The notes under the pieces are model-generated. The model was given only the letters and a program-made list of their open reading frames with translations. It made no database searches and was not told where the DNA came from. A DNA stretch of 64,000 nucleotides, taken from positions 1,860,001 to 1,924,000 of the forward strand of contig NZ_CP107836.1 in NCBI RefSeq assembly GCF_036346615.1, given 5' to 3'. Source of the stretch: Streptomyces sp. NBC_00523. Lineage in GTDB: Bacteria > Actinomycetota > Actinomycetes > Streptomycetales > Streptomycetaceae. Shown here piece by piece: positions 9,469 to 18,523 of this stretch. A program made the translations under genes and the position numbers. Position 1 is the first letter of the stretch, and each line of letters begins with the position of its first letter.

Positions 9469-10122
9469 CTAGTCCTTGTGCACGGTGCCGTCGGGGTCCA
9501 GGCCCCGGAAGGAGAGGAACACGATCAGGATGCCGCCGCAGACGATCGCGGAGTCGGCCAGGTTGAAGACGGCGAAGTGGGCGGGGGCGATGAAGTCCAC
9601 CACCGCGCCCTCGAAGACGCCCGGCGCGCGGAAGATGCGGTCGGTGAGGTTCCCCAGGGCGCCGCCGAGCAGCAGGCCGAGCGCGATGGCCCACGGCAGG
9701 CTGTACAGCTTGCGGGCCAGCCGCGCGATCACCACGATGACGGTCGCCGCGATGATCGTGAAGATGATCGTGAACGCCTCGCCGAAGCCGAACGCGGCCC
9801 CCGAGTTGCGCAGGGCGTCCAGCTTGAGCCAGTCGCCGAGGAGCTCGACCGGCTCCTGGTGCTCCAGCTTCGCCACGACGAGCATCTTGCTGCCGAGGTC
9901 CAGCAGGTACGCGACGACGGCGACGCAGAACAGCAGGATGACCCGGCGCCGCCGGGTGGCCGGCGAGCGGTCGACGTCCGCGTCCGCCGCGGTGGCCCCG
10001 GTGTCCGGGGCCTCCGGCGCGCCCTGGTCCGGGGAAGCGGCCGAGCTTTCCGGCCCGGTCTCTCCGCTTCCCTCAGCCCCGGTGATGTCCGGCGTACCGA
10101 TGATGCGCTCCGCCTCTGCCAC
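9469..10122 (-). CDS. lspA: Lipoprotein signal peptidase (signal peptidase II)
   Basis: 217 residues. It is a membrane aspartyl protease that cleaves the signal peptide of diacylglyceryl-modified prolipoproteins. The catalytic aspartates sit in GNLTDRIFR and FNLADSAI, as in the family, with four membrane helices from about residue 60 on. The first ~60 residues are an acidic, Gly/Ala/Pro-rich cytoplasmic extension not found in the enterobacterial enzyme but common in Streptomyces. The GTG start has GAGGGA just upstream. It lies 63 bases ahead of rluD on the same strand. Confidence 0.95.
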   Translation of the reverse strand: MAEAERIIGTPDITGAEGSGETGPESSAASPDQGAPEAPDTGATAADADVDRSPATRRRRVILLFCVAVVAYLLDLGSKMLVVAKLEHQEPVELLGDWLKLDALRNSGAAFGFGEAFTIIFTIIAATVIVVIARLARKLYSLPWAIALGLLLGGALGNLTDRIFRAPGVFEGAVVDFIAPAHFAVFNLADSAIVCGGILIVFLSFRGLDPDGTVHKD

Positions 10123-10179
10123 GTGAGTCCCTCAACCTAGTTCCCGACTGAGGACGAGGGTACGGCACGCCCGTGCGAA

Positions 10180-10821
10180 TCAGCCTCGTCGCTCCTGCTT
10201 CTGCTTGTCCTCGACACACAGCGTGGCCCGGGGGAACGCCTGCATCCGCGCCTTGCCGATCGGCTTGCCGCAGACCTCGCAGAGCCCGTACGTGCCGGCC
10301 TCCAGGCGGGCCAGGGCGCGCTCGGTCTGGTCCAGCATCTCCTGGGCGTTGGCGGCGAGCTGCATCTCGTGCTCGCGGGTGATGTTCTTGGTGCCGGTGT
10401 CGGCCTCGTCGTCGCCCGCCCCGTCGCCGGAGTCCCGCATCAGCCCGGCCAGCGCGAGACCGGATGCCTCCAGCTCGTTGCGGAGCCGGGTGGCCTCGCC
10501 GGTCAGCCCGTCCCGCGCGGAGGCGACCTCCTCCGGGGTCCAGGGGTCCTCGCCCGGCCGTACGGCCAGCTCTCCCGGCGCCGTGGCGCCCCGGGCGGGC
10601 GGCACGGGTGCCGTGTCCTCGCCCGCGGTCCGGGTACCGGCCGCGCTCTTCTTGGCTACCACCGTGTGGGCTCCCGTCTGATCGGCGGCCTCGGCCGCCC
10701 CCGTGGTCGCCGAGGCCGCGGTGGCCCCGGTCTTCTTCGGCGTGGTCTTCTTCGCCGCGGTCTTCCGGGCCGCCGCCTTCTTGGCGGAGGTCTTCTTGCC
10801 GGGCGCCTTCTTCTCCACCAT
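10180..10821 (-). CDS. TraR/DksA-family zinc-finger protein with lysine-rich N-terminal tail
   Basis: 213 residues from ATG at 10821 (AAGGGG upstream). Residues 1-35 are a Lys/Ala/Thr repeat (AKKAAARKTAAKKTTPKK) like histone H1 or HupS tails and probably bind nucleic acid. Residues ~100-213 are a DksA-like coiled coil followed by a finger: LCEVCGKPIG ... RATLCVEDK. The fourth metal ligand expected in CxxC-x17-CxxC is Asp here (CVED), giving a three-Cys or C3D site. DksA-like proteins bind the RNA polymerase secondary channel; whether this one does is unknown. It is divergent from ileS, with 550 bases between starts. Confidence 0.87.
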   Translation of the reverse strand: MVEKKAPGKKTSAKKAAARKTAAKKTTPKKTGATAASATTGAAEAADQTGAHTVVAKKSAAGTRTAGEDTAPVPPARGATAPGELAVRPGEDPWTPEEVASARDGLTGEATRLRNELEASGLALAGLMRDSGDGAGDDEADTGTKNITREHEMQLAANAQEMLDQTERALARLEAGTYGLCEVCGKPIGKARMQAFPRATLCVEDKQKQERRG

Positions 10822-11071
10822 GGCCGCGGCCCCTTCACACACTGTGATCTTGCTCGCCAGTCGTGCTGGGACGATAAGTCGACCCACGCCCCGCGGCAAC
10901 GGGGCACGCCGCCGCATCCCGCCTCCCCGTGTCCGGATCACCGTGTGTCTGCCTCCGTTGTGCCCAGCTCCCCACCGGGTAATCCGGCTTTCCGTCCCGC
11001 GCCGGGCCGCGCTCCGGCCGCGGACGCCCCGTATGGCCATTCGGGTCACCCCCGGCCCCTCCGTAAACCGG
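10822..11071. other. Gene-free divergent region upstream of traR/dksA and the ileS leader
   Basis: No reading frame with plausible start and codon bias is seen. The segment should hold the promoter of the minus-strand TraR/DksA gene and the upstream part of the ileS promoter. No repeat or RNA motif is recognised. Confidence 0.5.
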
Positions 11072-11101
11072 TCGGACGGCGTGCCCCGGGGCCCGTACAC
11101 T
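11072..11101 (+). promoter_or_regulatory. Probable sigma-HrdB-type promoter of ileS
   Basis: TCGGAC (11072-11077) and TACACT (11096-11101) are separated by 18 bases. Transcription would start near 11107, right before the first stem of the T-box leader. The -35 match is moderate. Confidence 0.45.
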
Positions 11102-11107
11102 GGCCTC

Positions 11108-11371
11108 AGCGAGAGGCGTGGATGGGACGAGTAGCGTCGTACGCAGCCAGCAGCGACCCGGGGACGGTGGGAGCCCGGGGGCGAGCGCGTCGTGAAGATC
11201 ACCCCGGAGCCGCCGGAGGAACGCCCCGAGGGGCCAGTAGAACCGGCATCGCACCCCAATGAGGGGGCCCGGGGCGCACGCCCGGGGCCAAGGAGGGTGG
11301 TACCGCGGGGACCGGCTCGGTTCTCGTCCCTCCGACGGAAGTGGAAGACGTCCGCCGGAGGAAGCCCGCAC
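11108..11371 (+). promoter_or_regulatory. T-box riboswitch of the actinobacterial translational type, isoleucine-specific
   Basis: The leader holds the T-box sequence GGGTGGTACCGCGG at 11295-11308, which binds the tRNA acceptor end. An ATC codon at 11198-11200, in the loop context GTGAAGATCACC, is the likely isoleucine specifier. Instead of a terminator, CCTCCGACGG (11329-11338) can pair with CCGCCGGAGG (11352-11361), which contains the ribosome binding site GGAGGA (11357-11362) of ileS. Uncharged tRNA-Ile should hold the antisequestrator and free the site, as in known actinobacterial ileS T-boxes. The 5' boundary is approximate. Confidence 0.88.
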
Positions 11372-14300
11372 ATGACATCGCCGCAGTACCGCCAGGTACC
11401 CGCCCAGGTCGACCTGCCCGCCCTCGAGCACGCCGTGCTCGACTTCTGGCGCGAGAACAAGGTCTTCAACAAGAGCCTCGACCAGTCCGAGGGCCGCCCG
11501 GAGTGGGTGTTCTACGAGGGCCCGCCGACCGCCAACGGCATGCCCGGCGCCCACCACATCGAGGCCCGCGTCTTCAAGGACGTCTTCCCCCGTTTCCGGA
11601 CCATGCAGGGCTACCACGTCGGCCGCAAGGCCGGCTGGGACTGCCACGGCCTGCCCGTCGAGCTGGCGGTCGAGAAGGAGCTGGGCTTCAACGGCAAGAA
11701 GGACATCGAGGCGTACGGCATCGCCGAGTTCAACGCCAAGTGCCGCGAGTCCGTGACCCGGCACACCGACGCCTTCGCCGAGCTCACGACCCGCATGGGC
11801 TACTGGGTCGACCTGGACGACGCGTACCGCACGATGGACCCCGAGTACGTCGAGTCCGTGTGGTGGTCGTTGAAGGAGATCTTCAACAAGGGCCTGCTGG
11901 TCCAGGACCACCGCGTCGCCCCCTGGTGCCCGCGCTGCGGCACCGGCCTGTCCGATCACGAGCTGGCGCAGGGCTACGAGACGGTGGTCGACCCCTCCGT
12001 CTTCGTGCGCTTCCCGCTCACCTCCGGACCGCTGGCCGGCGAGGCCGCGCTCCTGGTCTGGACGACGACCCCGTGGACCCTGGTCTCCAACACCGCCGTC
12101 GCCGCGCACCCGGACGTCACCTACGTCGTCGCGACGAACGGCGAGGAGAAGCTCGTCGTCGCGCAGCCGCTGGTGGAGAAGGCGCTCGGCGAGGGCTGGG
12201 AGCTCACCGGCCAGTCGTTCACCGGCCGCGAGATGGAGCGCTGGACGTACGAGCGCCCGTTCGCCCTGCTCGACTTCCCGGCGCCCGCGCACTACGTCGT
12301 CAACGCCGAGTACGTGACGACCGAGGACGGTACGGGTCTGGTCCACCAGTCCCCCGCCTTCGGCGCCGACGACCTCCTGGTCTGCAAGGCGTACGGCCTG
12401 CCGGTGGTCAACCCGGTCCGCCCCGACGGCACCTTCGAGGAGGATCTGCCGCTGGTCGGCGGGGTCTTCTTCAAGAAGGCCGACGAGGCGCTGACCGAGG
12501 ACCTCAAGGACCGCGGCCTGCTCTTCCGCCACGTCCCGTACGAGCACAGCTACCCGCACTGCTGGCGCTGCCACACCGCGCTGCTGTACTACGCGCAGCC
12601 GTCCTGGTACATCCGCACCACGGCGGTCAAGGAGCGGCTGCTCCAGGAGAACGAGAAGACCAACTGGTTCCCGGACTCCGTCAAGCACGGCCGCTTCGGC
12701 GACTGGCTGACCAACAACGTCGACTGGGCGCTGTCCCGCAACCGCTACTGGGGCACCCCGCTGCCGATCTGGCGCTGCGAGGAGGGCCACCTCACCTGTG
12801 TCGGCTCACGCGCCGAACTGGGCGAGCTGTCCGGCACGGACCTCTCCGGCCTGGACCCGCACCGCCCGTTCATCGACGACGTCACCTTCGCCTGTACGCA
12901 CGAGGGCTGCGGCCTGGAGGCGCGCCGCGTCCCGGAGGTCATCGACGCCTGGTACGACTCGGGCTCGATGCCGTTCGCGCAGTGGGGCTACCCGTACAAG
13001 AACAAGGAGATCTTCGAGAGCCGCTACCCGGCGCAGTTCATCTCGGAGGCCATCGACCAGACCCGCGGCTGGTTCTACACGCTGATGGCCGTCGGCACGC
13101 TCGTCTTCGACAAGTCGTCGTACGAGAACGTCGTCTGCCTGGGCCACATCCTCGCCGAGGACGGCCGGAAGATGTCCAAGCACCTGGGCAACATCCTCCA
13201 GCCCATCCCGCTCATGGACCAGCACGGCGCGGACGCGGTGCGCTGGTTCATGGCGGCGGGCGGCTCCCCCTGGGCGGCCCGGCGCGTGGGCCACGGCACG
13301 ATCCAGGAGGTCGTCCGCAAGACGCTCCTCACGTACTGGAACACGGTGGCCTTCCAGGCCCTGTACGCCCGTACGTCGAGCTGGGCGCCCTCGGCCGCGG
13401 ACCCGGCGCCCGCCGAGCGGACCGTCCTGGACCGCTGGCTGCTCGGCGAGCTGAACACGCTGGTCGACCAGGTCACGCAGGCGCTGGAGGGCTACGACAC
13501 GCAGCGGGCCGGAAAGCTGCTGTCCGCGTTCGTGGACGACCTGTCCAACTGGTACGTGCGCCGCTCCCGGCGCCGCTTCTGGCAGGGCGACAAGGCGGCG
13601 CTGCGCACGCTGCACGAGGTGGTGGAGACCGTCACGCGGCTGATGGCCCCGCTGACCCCGTTCATCACCGAGCGGGTCTGGCAGGACCTGGTCGTGCCGG
13701 TCACCCCGGACGCGCCGGAGTCGGTCCACCTGTCGTCCTGGCCGAAGGCGGACCCGGCGGCGACCGACCCCGCGCTCTCGGTGCAGATGGCGCTGGTACG
13801 GCGTCTGGTCGAGCTGGGCCGGGCCACGCGGGCGGAGTCGGGCGTCAAGACCCGCCAGCCGCTGTCCCGGGCGCTGGTCGCGGCCTCGGGCTTCGAGGCC
13901 CTGTCCGCGGAGCTGCGCGCCCAGATCACGGAGGAGCTGAACGTCTCCTCGCTCGCCTCCCTCTCCGAGGTGGGCGGCTCGCTGGTCGACACCACGGCCA
14001 AGGCGAACTTCCGGGCGCTCGGCAAGCGCTTCGGCAAGGGCGTCCAGGCGGTGGCCAAGGCGGTCGCGAACGCGGACGCGGCGGCCCTGTCGCTCGCCCT
14101 GCGCGAGGGCACGGCGTCGGTGGAGGTGGACGGCGAGACGGTCACCCTCTCGCCGGACGAGGTGATCATCACGGAGACCCCGCGCGAGGGCTGGTCCGTC
14201 GCCTCGGACTCGGGCGCGACGGTCGCCCTGGACCTGGAGATCACCCCGGAGCTGCGGCGCGCGGGCCTGGCCCGTGACGCGATCCGCCTGATCCAGGAGG

Positions 14301-14515
14301 CCCGCAAGAACAGCGGCCTGGACGTCGCGGACCGCATCGCCGTCCGCTGGACCTCCACGTCCCCCGCGACGACGGAGGCCCTCACCGAGCACGCGACCCT
14401 GATCGCGGACGAGGTCCTGGCCCTGGACTACGCGGAGTCCGCCCCGGACACCACGTACGGCCCCCCCTTCGAGGACGAGGGCCTGTCCCTCACGTTCCAC
14501 CTCCGCAAGGCGTAG
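11372..14515 (+). CDS. ileS: Isoleucyl-tRNA synthetase, type 2 (GxHH signature)
   Basis: 1047 residues, the longer, eukaryote-like IleRS class. ATG at 11372 follows GGAGGA. The class I signature normally written HxGH reads GAHH at residues 59-62 (NGMPGAHHIEAR), so the two key positions are swapped. The second motif is DGRKMSKHLGN, with the lysine near residue 600. The editing domain (WTTTPWTLVSNTAVA) and the anticodon-binding region (SNWYVRRSRRRFW) are present, and the C-terminal extension lacks the zinc finger of type 1 enzymes. It charges tRNA-Ile and is controlled by the T-box upstream. Type 2 enzymes with swapped motifs are reported as highly mupirocin-tolerant; that property is inferred here. 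Confidence 0.96.
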   Translation: MTSPQYRQVPAQVDLPALEHAVLDFWRENKVFNKSLDQSEGRPEWVFYEGPPTANGMPGAHHIEARVFKDVFPRFRTMQGYHVGRKAGWDCHGLPVELAVEKELGFNGKKDIEAYGIAEFNAKCRESVTRHTDAFAELTTRMGYWVDLDDAYRTMDPEYVESVWWSLKEIFNKGLLVQDHRVAPWCPRCGTGLSDHELAQGYETVVDPSVFVRFPLTSGPLAGEAALLVWTTTPWTLVSNTAVAAHPDVTYVVATNGEEKLVVAQPLVEKALGEGWELTGQSFTGREMERWTYERPFALLDFPAPAHYVVNAEYVTTEDGTGLVHQSPAFGADDLLVCKAYGLPVVNPVRPDGTFEEDLPLVGGVFFKKADEALTEDLKDRGLLFRHVPYEHSYPHCWRCHTALLYYAQPSWYIRTTAVKERLLQENEKTNWFPDSVKHGRFGDWLTNNVDWALSRNRYWGTPLPIWRCEEGHLTCVGSRAELGELSGTDLSGLDPHRPFIDDVTFACTHEGCGLEARRVPEVIDAWYDSGSMPFAQWGYPYKNKEIFESRYPAQFISEAIDQTRGWFYTLMAVGTLVFDKSSYENVVCLGHILAEDGRKMSKHLGNILQPIPLMDQHGADAVRWFMAAGGSPWAARRVGHGTIQEVVRKTLLTYWNTVAFQALYARTSSWAPSAADPAPAERTVLDRWLLGELNTLVDQVTQALEGYDTQRAGKLLSAFVDDLSNWYVRRSRRRFWQGDKAALRTLHEVVETVTRLMAPLTPFITERVWQDLVVPVTPDAPESVHLSSWPKADPAATDPALSVQMALVRRLVELGRATRAESGVKTRQPLSRALVAASGFEALSAELRAQITEELNVSSLASLSEVGGSLVDTTAKANFRALGKRFGKGVQAVAKAVANADAAALSLALREGTASVEVDGETVTLSPDEVIITETPREGWSVASDSGATVALDLEITPELRRAGLARDAIRLIQEARKNSGLDVADRIAVRWTSTSPATTEALTEHATLIADEVLALDYAESAPDTTYGPPFEDEGLSLTFHLRKA

Positions 14516-14526
14516 CCGTAACCGGA

Positions 14527-14563
14527 GGGGCCCGGCCGGAGACCGTTCCGGCCGGGCCCTTTC
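14527..14563 (+). terminator. Rho-independent terminator of ileS
   Basis: A GC-rich hairpin, GGGCCCGGCCGGA paired with TCCGGCCGGGCCC, ends in CTTTCC about 12 bases after the ileS stop. Confidence 0.85.
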
Positions 14564-14582
14564 CTGTTCCCCTACCCGCCCC

Positions 14583-14640
14583 TCTTCAGCCTCGCCGGCG
14601 TTTGAGGCGCGGGGTCTGGGGCGGAGCCCCAGTTCCGGGA
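14583..14640. repeat. REP-like Streptomyces intergenic element
   Basis: It contains CGCCGGCGTTTGAGGCGCGG followed by a palindrome (CTGGGGC/GCCCCAG). This resembles the GTCCGGCGTTTGAGGA-type sequences found many times between genes in Streptomyces chromosomes. Only one copy occurs in this window, so the call rests on recognition of the motif. Confidence 0.55.
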
Positions 14641-14682
14641 AGGGGCGGGGGGAACAAGCCCCGTGCAGCGGACCGGGTACGC

Positions 14683-14722
14683 AAAAGGGCCGGGCCCCGG
14701 GGAAACCCCGGGGCCCGGCCCT
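14683..14722 (-). terminator. Terminator of the divIVA-end of the division cluster
   Basis: A 17-base perfect stem (AGGGCCGGGCCCCGGGG and its complement, loop AAA) lies 40 bases past the divIVA stop on the minus strand and ends in TTTT at 14683-14686. Confidence 0.88.
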
Positions 14723-14762
14723 CAGCCTGCCGACGGCTACGCGCTCAACGAGCGCGCCCCGC

Positions 14763-15890
14763 TCAGTTGTCGTCCTCGTCGATCAGAAACCCACGCATCG
14801 GCGACGGCGCCTGCTGCATCGGCTGCGGCGCCTGCGGCCGCACCGGCGCCATCGGCTGCGTCATCGCCGGCGACATCTGCTGCTGACCGCCGTACGACGG
14901 GGCACCGCCCATGGACGGGTTTCCGCCACCCATCGGCTGTCCGCCGTGGTTGCCGCCCATCGTGTGCCCCATGGCACCCGCACCGGCCGGAGCCAGCGAG
15001 GGCGACGGCGGCAGCGACGCGGCGGCCGGGGTGCGCGGCGGAGCCAGCGAGTCGTCCGCCTGGGTCTCCAGCTGACGCAGCTGGCTCTCCAGGTAGGACT
15101 TCAGACGCGTCCGGTACTCGCGCTCGAAGCCCCGCAGGTCCTCGACCTTGCGCTCCAGCGTCGCGCGGGCGGACTCCAGCGAGCCCATGGCCACGCGGTG
15201 CTTCTCCTGCGCGTCCCGCTCCAGCGCGTCCGCCTTGGCGCGGGCGTCCCGCTCCAGGCCCTCGGCGCGGCTGCGCGCCTCGCCGACGATCTTGTTGGCC
15301 TCGGAACGGGCCTCCGCGATCGCCTGGTCGGCGGTCTGCTGGGCCAGGGACAGGACACGGGCGGCGCTGTCGCCACCGGGGCCCTGCTGCTGCATCTGCG
15401 GCGGGGGCTGCATCTGCTGCATCTGCTGCTGCGGGTTGTGACCGCCCATGGGACCGCCCATCGGGCCGCCCATGGGGCCACCCTGCATCGGGCCGGGGCC
15501 GTGGGGGCCCTGCGGACCGGGGCCGTGCGGGCCCTGGGGGCCGTGACCGCTGGGACCGGCGGGCAGCTGAGGAGCACCACCGGGCAGCTGGGGGGGACCC
15601 ATCTGCGGGGGCTGCTGCTGGACCGGCGGGCCCGATATGGCGGCGGGCACCGGGGCACCCGGCCGGTCCTGCTGCTCAGGCGGCTTACGCATGCCCTGCT
15701 GCTGGTTCTGCGCGGCGGCACGCGTGGCGGCGGCCAGCTTGGCACGCAGGTCCTCGTTCTCACGGAGCAGGCGGGTCAGCTCCGACTCGACCTCGTCGAG
15801 GAAGGCATCGACCTCGTCCTCGTCGTAGCCCTCTCGGAGGCGGACCGTCGTGAACTGCTTGTTCCGCACATCCTCGGGAGTCAGCGGCAT
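14763..15890 (-). CDS. divIVA: DivIVA (Wag31) polar growth and tip-organising protein
   Basis: 375 residues. The conserved N-terminal membrane-binding domain begins MPLTPEDVRNKQFTTVRLRE, followed by a first coiled coil (EVDAFLDEVESELTRLLREN). The middle is a long low-complexity linker rich in Gln, Pro and Gly (repeats such as GPMGGPMGGP). A second long coiled coil follows (about residues 185-285, ARSEANKIVGEARSRAEG). The C-terminal tail is Gly/Met/Gln/Pro-rich, ending FLIDEDDN. In Streptomyces DivIVA marks hyphal tips and recruits wall synthesis and is essential. The linker is much longer than in Bacillus, as expected for the genus. It is the last gene of the cluster. Confidence 0.97.
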   Translation of the reverse strand: MPLTPEDVRNKQFTTVRLREGYDEDEVDAFLDEVESELTRLLRENEDLRAKLAAATRAAAQNQQQGMRKPPEQQDRPGAPVPAAISGPPVQQQPPQMGPPQLPGGAPQLPAGPSGHGPQGPHGPGPQGPHGPGPMQGGPMGGPMGGPMGGHNPQQQMQQMQPPPQMQQQGPGGDSAARVLSLAQQTADQAIAEARSEANKIVGEARSRAEGLERDARAKADALERDAQEKHRVAMGSLESARATLERKVEDLRGFEREYRTRLKSYLESQLRQLETQADDSLAPPRTPAAASLPPSPSLAPAGAGAMGHTMGGNHGGQPMGGGNPSMGGAPSYGGQQQMSPAMTQPMAPVRPQAPQPMQQAPSPMRGFLIDEDDN

Positions 15891-15939
15891 CTCTTCTTCA
15901 CCTCTACGTAGTCGTCGGCAGTCGGCAAGACCGTATCGC

Positions 15940-16224
15940 TCACAGCCTGACCACGATGCTGATCAGGATGGAAACGATGATCATCAGAACGAAGAAGGAC
16001 AGGTCGAGTGCCACGCCCCCGAGACGCAGCGGCGGGATGAACCGCCGCAGGAGCTTGAGCGGTGGATCGGTGACCGTGTAGGTCGTCTCCAGGACGACCA
16101 CCATCGGCTTGCCCGGCTGCCATGAACGTGCGAACTGGAAGACGTAGTCCATGACGAGCCGGAAGATCAGCACGATGAGGAAACACATCAACGCGATGTA
16201 GACAACACTTTGTGCGACGCCCAT
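15940..16224 (-). CDS. YggT-family membrane protein
   Basis: 94 residues from ATG at 16224. Two hydrophobic segments (residues ~6-26 and ~70-92) flank a loop with TDPPLKLLRRFIPP, the diagnostic YggT motif. The position between sepF and divIVA is conserved in Gram-positive bacteria. The molecular role is not established; a part in septum or membrane organisation is suggested by context. A longer start at 16260 is possible but less supported by the family length. Confidence 0.9.
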   Translation of the reverse strand: MGVAQSVVYIALMCFLIVLIFRLVMDYVFQFARSWQPGKPMVVVLETTYTVTDPPLKLLRRFIPPLRLGGVALDLSFFVLMIIVSILISIVVRL

Positions 16225-16296
16225 CTCTCGCGCTTCCCTCTCCCCTGGCTCTCGTAGCACCGGCCTCTCGGCCGGGTTGTTCCCGGTGTCGTGTTC

Positions 16297-16914
16297 TCAG
16301 CTCTGGTTGAAGAATCCGCCCTCTGCGATGCGGGCCTTGTCCTCCGCCGTGACATCGACGTTAGCAGGCGACAACAGGAACACCTTCTGTGTCACTCGCT
16401 CAATGCTGCCATGGAGACCGAAGACCAGTCCCGCGGCAAAGTCGACAAGTCGCTTTGCGTCCGTATCGTCCATCTCCGTGAGATTCATGATCACCGGAGT
16501 GCCCTCACGGAAGTGTTCCCCGATGGTACGGGCCTCGTTGTACGTCCTGGGGTGCAGCGTCGTGATCCGGTAGGGCTCGCGCTCGGACACGACCTTGGGC
16601 ATGATCACCGGTGCGTTCTTCTCCATGTTCGGACGTTCAGGTGTGATGGATGCCACGGGTGCGATCCGGGCGGGTCGCTCACGCTCCGCAGGGATCTGGA
16701 CCGGCTCCCGCTGCGCCGGCGGCTGGACCGCGCGGACCGGTTCGTCGCGCTCCCGGTCCCGCTCCACCTGATGCGCGGGCTGGTGCCGGCGCCGGTCGCG
16801 CTCGGGCTCCGGCTCGGGTTCGAATTCGTCGTCGGGGTCGAACCCCGGGCCGTCGTACCCATCGTCCTCCACGAGGCCGAGGTAGACCGCCATCTTGCGC
16901 ATCGCGCCGGCCAT
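16297..16914 (-). CDS. sepF: SepF, membrane anchor of the Z ring
   Basis: 205 residues. ATG at 16914 follows GGAGGA, and the N-terminus [18 protein letters not shown] forms the amphipathic membrane-binding helix. A charged Asp/Glu/Arg linker (residues ~20-90) leads to the globular SepF domain ([20 protein letters not shown] ... [11 protein letters not shown]). SepF tethers FtsZ to the membrane and stands in for FtsA, which is absent from this cluster. It lies downstream of yggS and upstream of yggT, the standard actinobacterial order. Confidence 0.95.
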   Translation of the reverse strand: MAGAMRKMAVYLGLVEDDGYDGPGFDPDDEFEPEPEPERDRRRHQPAHQVERDRERDEPVRAVQPPAQREPVQIPAERERPARIAPVASITPERPNMEKNAPVIMPKVVSEREPYRITTLHPRTYNEARTIGEHFREGTPVIMNLTEMDDTDAKRLVDFAAGLVFGLHGSIERVTQKVFLLSPANVDVTAEDKARIAEGGFFNQS

Positions 16915-17038
16915 GCTCTGAGTCCTCCGCTCTGTGGTGGATCGGCATCTGTCACCAAGTGCCCGCGATCCACTCCGGCCTGCCCGCCCTGGGCGGTAAT
17001 GACCATATTTTCTGCTGTGGTCCGACTTCTTGGCGACG

Positions 17039-17758
17039 TTACCCGAGCCCGGGTCGGACTCCGAGTACCGCAGTACCGACGCGCACATGTGTCGCTCCGG
17101 CCGCGATCGCATCCTCGAGGTCCGCACTCATCCCTGCAGAGACCATGTTCGCAGCCGGATGGTTCCCGCGCAGCCGGGATGAGAATTCCATCAGCCGGTC
17201 GAACGCGGCCCGTTGCCGCCCGGCGAAGGGCCCGGCGAGCGGCGCGACGGTCATCAGTCCGTCCAGCCGGAGCCCGGGCGCGGCGGCGACCGCGTCCGCC
17301 AACTCCTCGATCCCGTCGGGCGCGACGCCCCCGCGGGCCCCCCGCTCGCCGCTCTCCGCGTCGAGCGCGACCTGGAGGAGACAGCCGAGTTCGCGCTCGC
17401 GGCGCCCGGCCGCCGCCGAGAGGGCGGTGACGAGCTTCGTACGGTCCACGGACTGCACGACATCGGCATAACCGGCCACGGAACGGACCTTGTTGGTCTG
17501 CAACTGACCGACAAAGTGCCAGGAGAGAGACAGATCTGCGCATTCCGCAGCCTTGGGGGCGGCGTCCTGGTCGCGGTTCTCCGCGACCTGACGCACACCG
17601 AGTCCGTGCAGAATCCGCACATCGCTCGCGGGGTAGGTCTTGGTGACCACGATCAGGGTCACCTCCTCCCGCTTGCGACCGGCCGCGACGCAGGCCGAGG
17701 CGATCCGTTCCTCCACCCGCGCCAGATTCGCTGCGAGTTGTTCCTTGCGTTCCGTCAT
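17039..17758 (-). CDS. yggS: Pyridoxal-phosphate homeostasis protein, YggS/PLPBP family
   Basis: 239 residues. It is a single-domain TIM-barrel PLP-binding protein; the Schiff-base lysine is in [14 protein letters not shown], and [11 protein letters not shown] and [12 protein letters not shown] are the other family signatures. It buffers PLP and affects amino-acid metabolism rather than acting as an enzyme. One local peculiarity is [12 protein letters not shown], where many relatives have GENRVQE. It starts 6 bases after the yfiH stop, so it is cotranscribed. Confidence 0.94.
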   Translation of the reverse strand: MTERKEQLAANLARVEERIASACVAAGRKREEVTLIVVTKTYPASDVRILHGLGVRQVAENRDQDAAPKAAECADLSLSWHFVGQLQTNKVRSVAGYADVVQSVDRTKLVTALSAAAGRRERELGCLLQVALDAESGERGARGGVAPDGIEELADAVAAAPGLRLDGLMTVAPLAGPFAGRQRAAFDRLMEFSSRLRGNHPAANMVSAGMSADLEDAIAAGATHVRVGTAVLGVRPGLG

Positions 17759-17764
17759 GCCCTA

Positions 17765-18523
17765 TCAGTCCAGCCAGACATATCCGGCGAGCCGCCCGGT
17801 GGTGCGGTCGCGTCGGTACGAGAAGTGGTCGCCCGATTCCAGGGTGCAGAAGGGCGACGCCTGCCGGTCGGTGACGCCGAGCTCCGCGAGCTGGGCGTGC
17901 ACCCCGCCGGTGACGTCCACCGCGGGGGTGCCCCAGCTGGTTTCGGACCAGGTGCCCGGCACGCTCGCGGCGACCTCGTCCCGCATCACCGCCGGCACCT
18001 CGTAGCACCGCCCGCAGACGGCCGGCCCGGTCCGGGCGGTGATCCGGGAGACCTCCGCGCCCAGCCGGACCATGGCCTCGACCGCGGCCGGCACGACCCC
18101 GGCGACCAGCCCCGGCCGCCCGGCGTGCGCCGCGGCGACGACACCGGCCTCCGGGTCGGCGAGCAGGACGGGCGTGCAGTCGGCGGTCAGCACGGCGAGC
18201 GCGAGTCCGCGCCGCGCGGTGACCACCGCGTCCACGGCGGGAATCTCCGCCGCTTCGCCCCAGGGTCCTTCGACCACGGCCACGTCCCGGCCGTGGACCT
18301 GGTTCATCCAGACGACCCGCGCCGGATCGAGCCCCCGGGCGCGCGCGGCCCGCTCGCGGTTGGCGAGAACGGCGGCGGGGTCGTCACCGACCGCGCCGCC
18401 GAGATTGAGCTCCGCGTACGGGGCGGCGCTCACTCCGCCCCACCTGTCGGTGAAGGAGAAATGAGCGCCGCCCCGCGAAAAGACAGAGACCGTCGGGTCC
18501 ACTGCGTCATGCGGATCTATCAC
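17765..18523 (-). CDS. YfiH/YlmD-type multicopper polyphenol oxidase family protein (purine nucleoside hydrolase/phosphorylase)
   Basis: 252 residues. The metal-binding signature of the family is complete: NQVHGRDV (His), [10 protein letters not shown] (Cys) and [10 protein letters not shown] (His). Members were first called laccases, and were later shown to act on purine nucleosides. Which activity holds here cannot be read from sequence. GTG at 18523 overlaps the ftsZ stop by four bases (GTGA), so its translation should be coupled to ftsZ. Its placement directly after ftsZ is conserved in actinobacteria. Confidence 0.9.
   Translation of the reverse strand: MIDPHDAVDPTVSVFSRGGAHFSFTDRWGGVSAAPYAELNLGGAVGDDPAAVLANRERAARARGLDPARVVWMNQVHGRDVAVVEGPWGEAAEIPAVDAVVTARRGLALAVLTADCTPVLLADPEAGVVAAAHAGRPGLVAGVVPAAVEAMVRLGAEVSRITARTGPAVCGRCYEVPAVMRDEVAASVPGTWSETSWGTPAVDVTGGVHAQLAELGVTDRQASPFCTLESGDHFSYRRDRTTGRLAGYVWLD

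Noticed and set aside
14583..14640. Insertion sequence remnant after ileS
   Set aside because: No transposase fragment or target duplication is seen; the sequence fits a short palindromic intergenic repeat.
15420..15560. Repetitive GC-rich tract considered as an intergenic repeat
   Set aside because: It lies inside divIVA and encodes its Gly/Pro/Met/Gln linker in frame.
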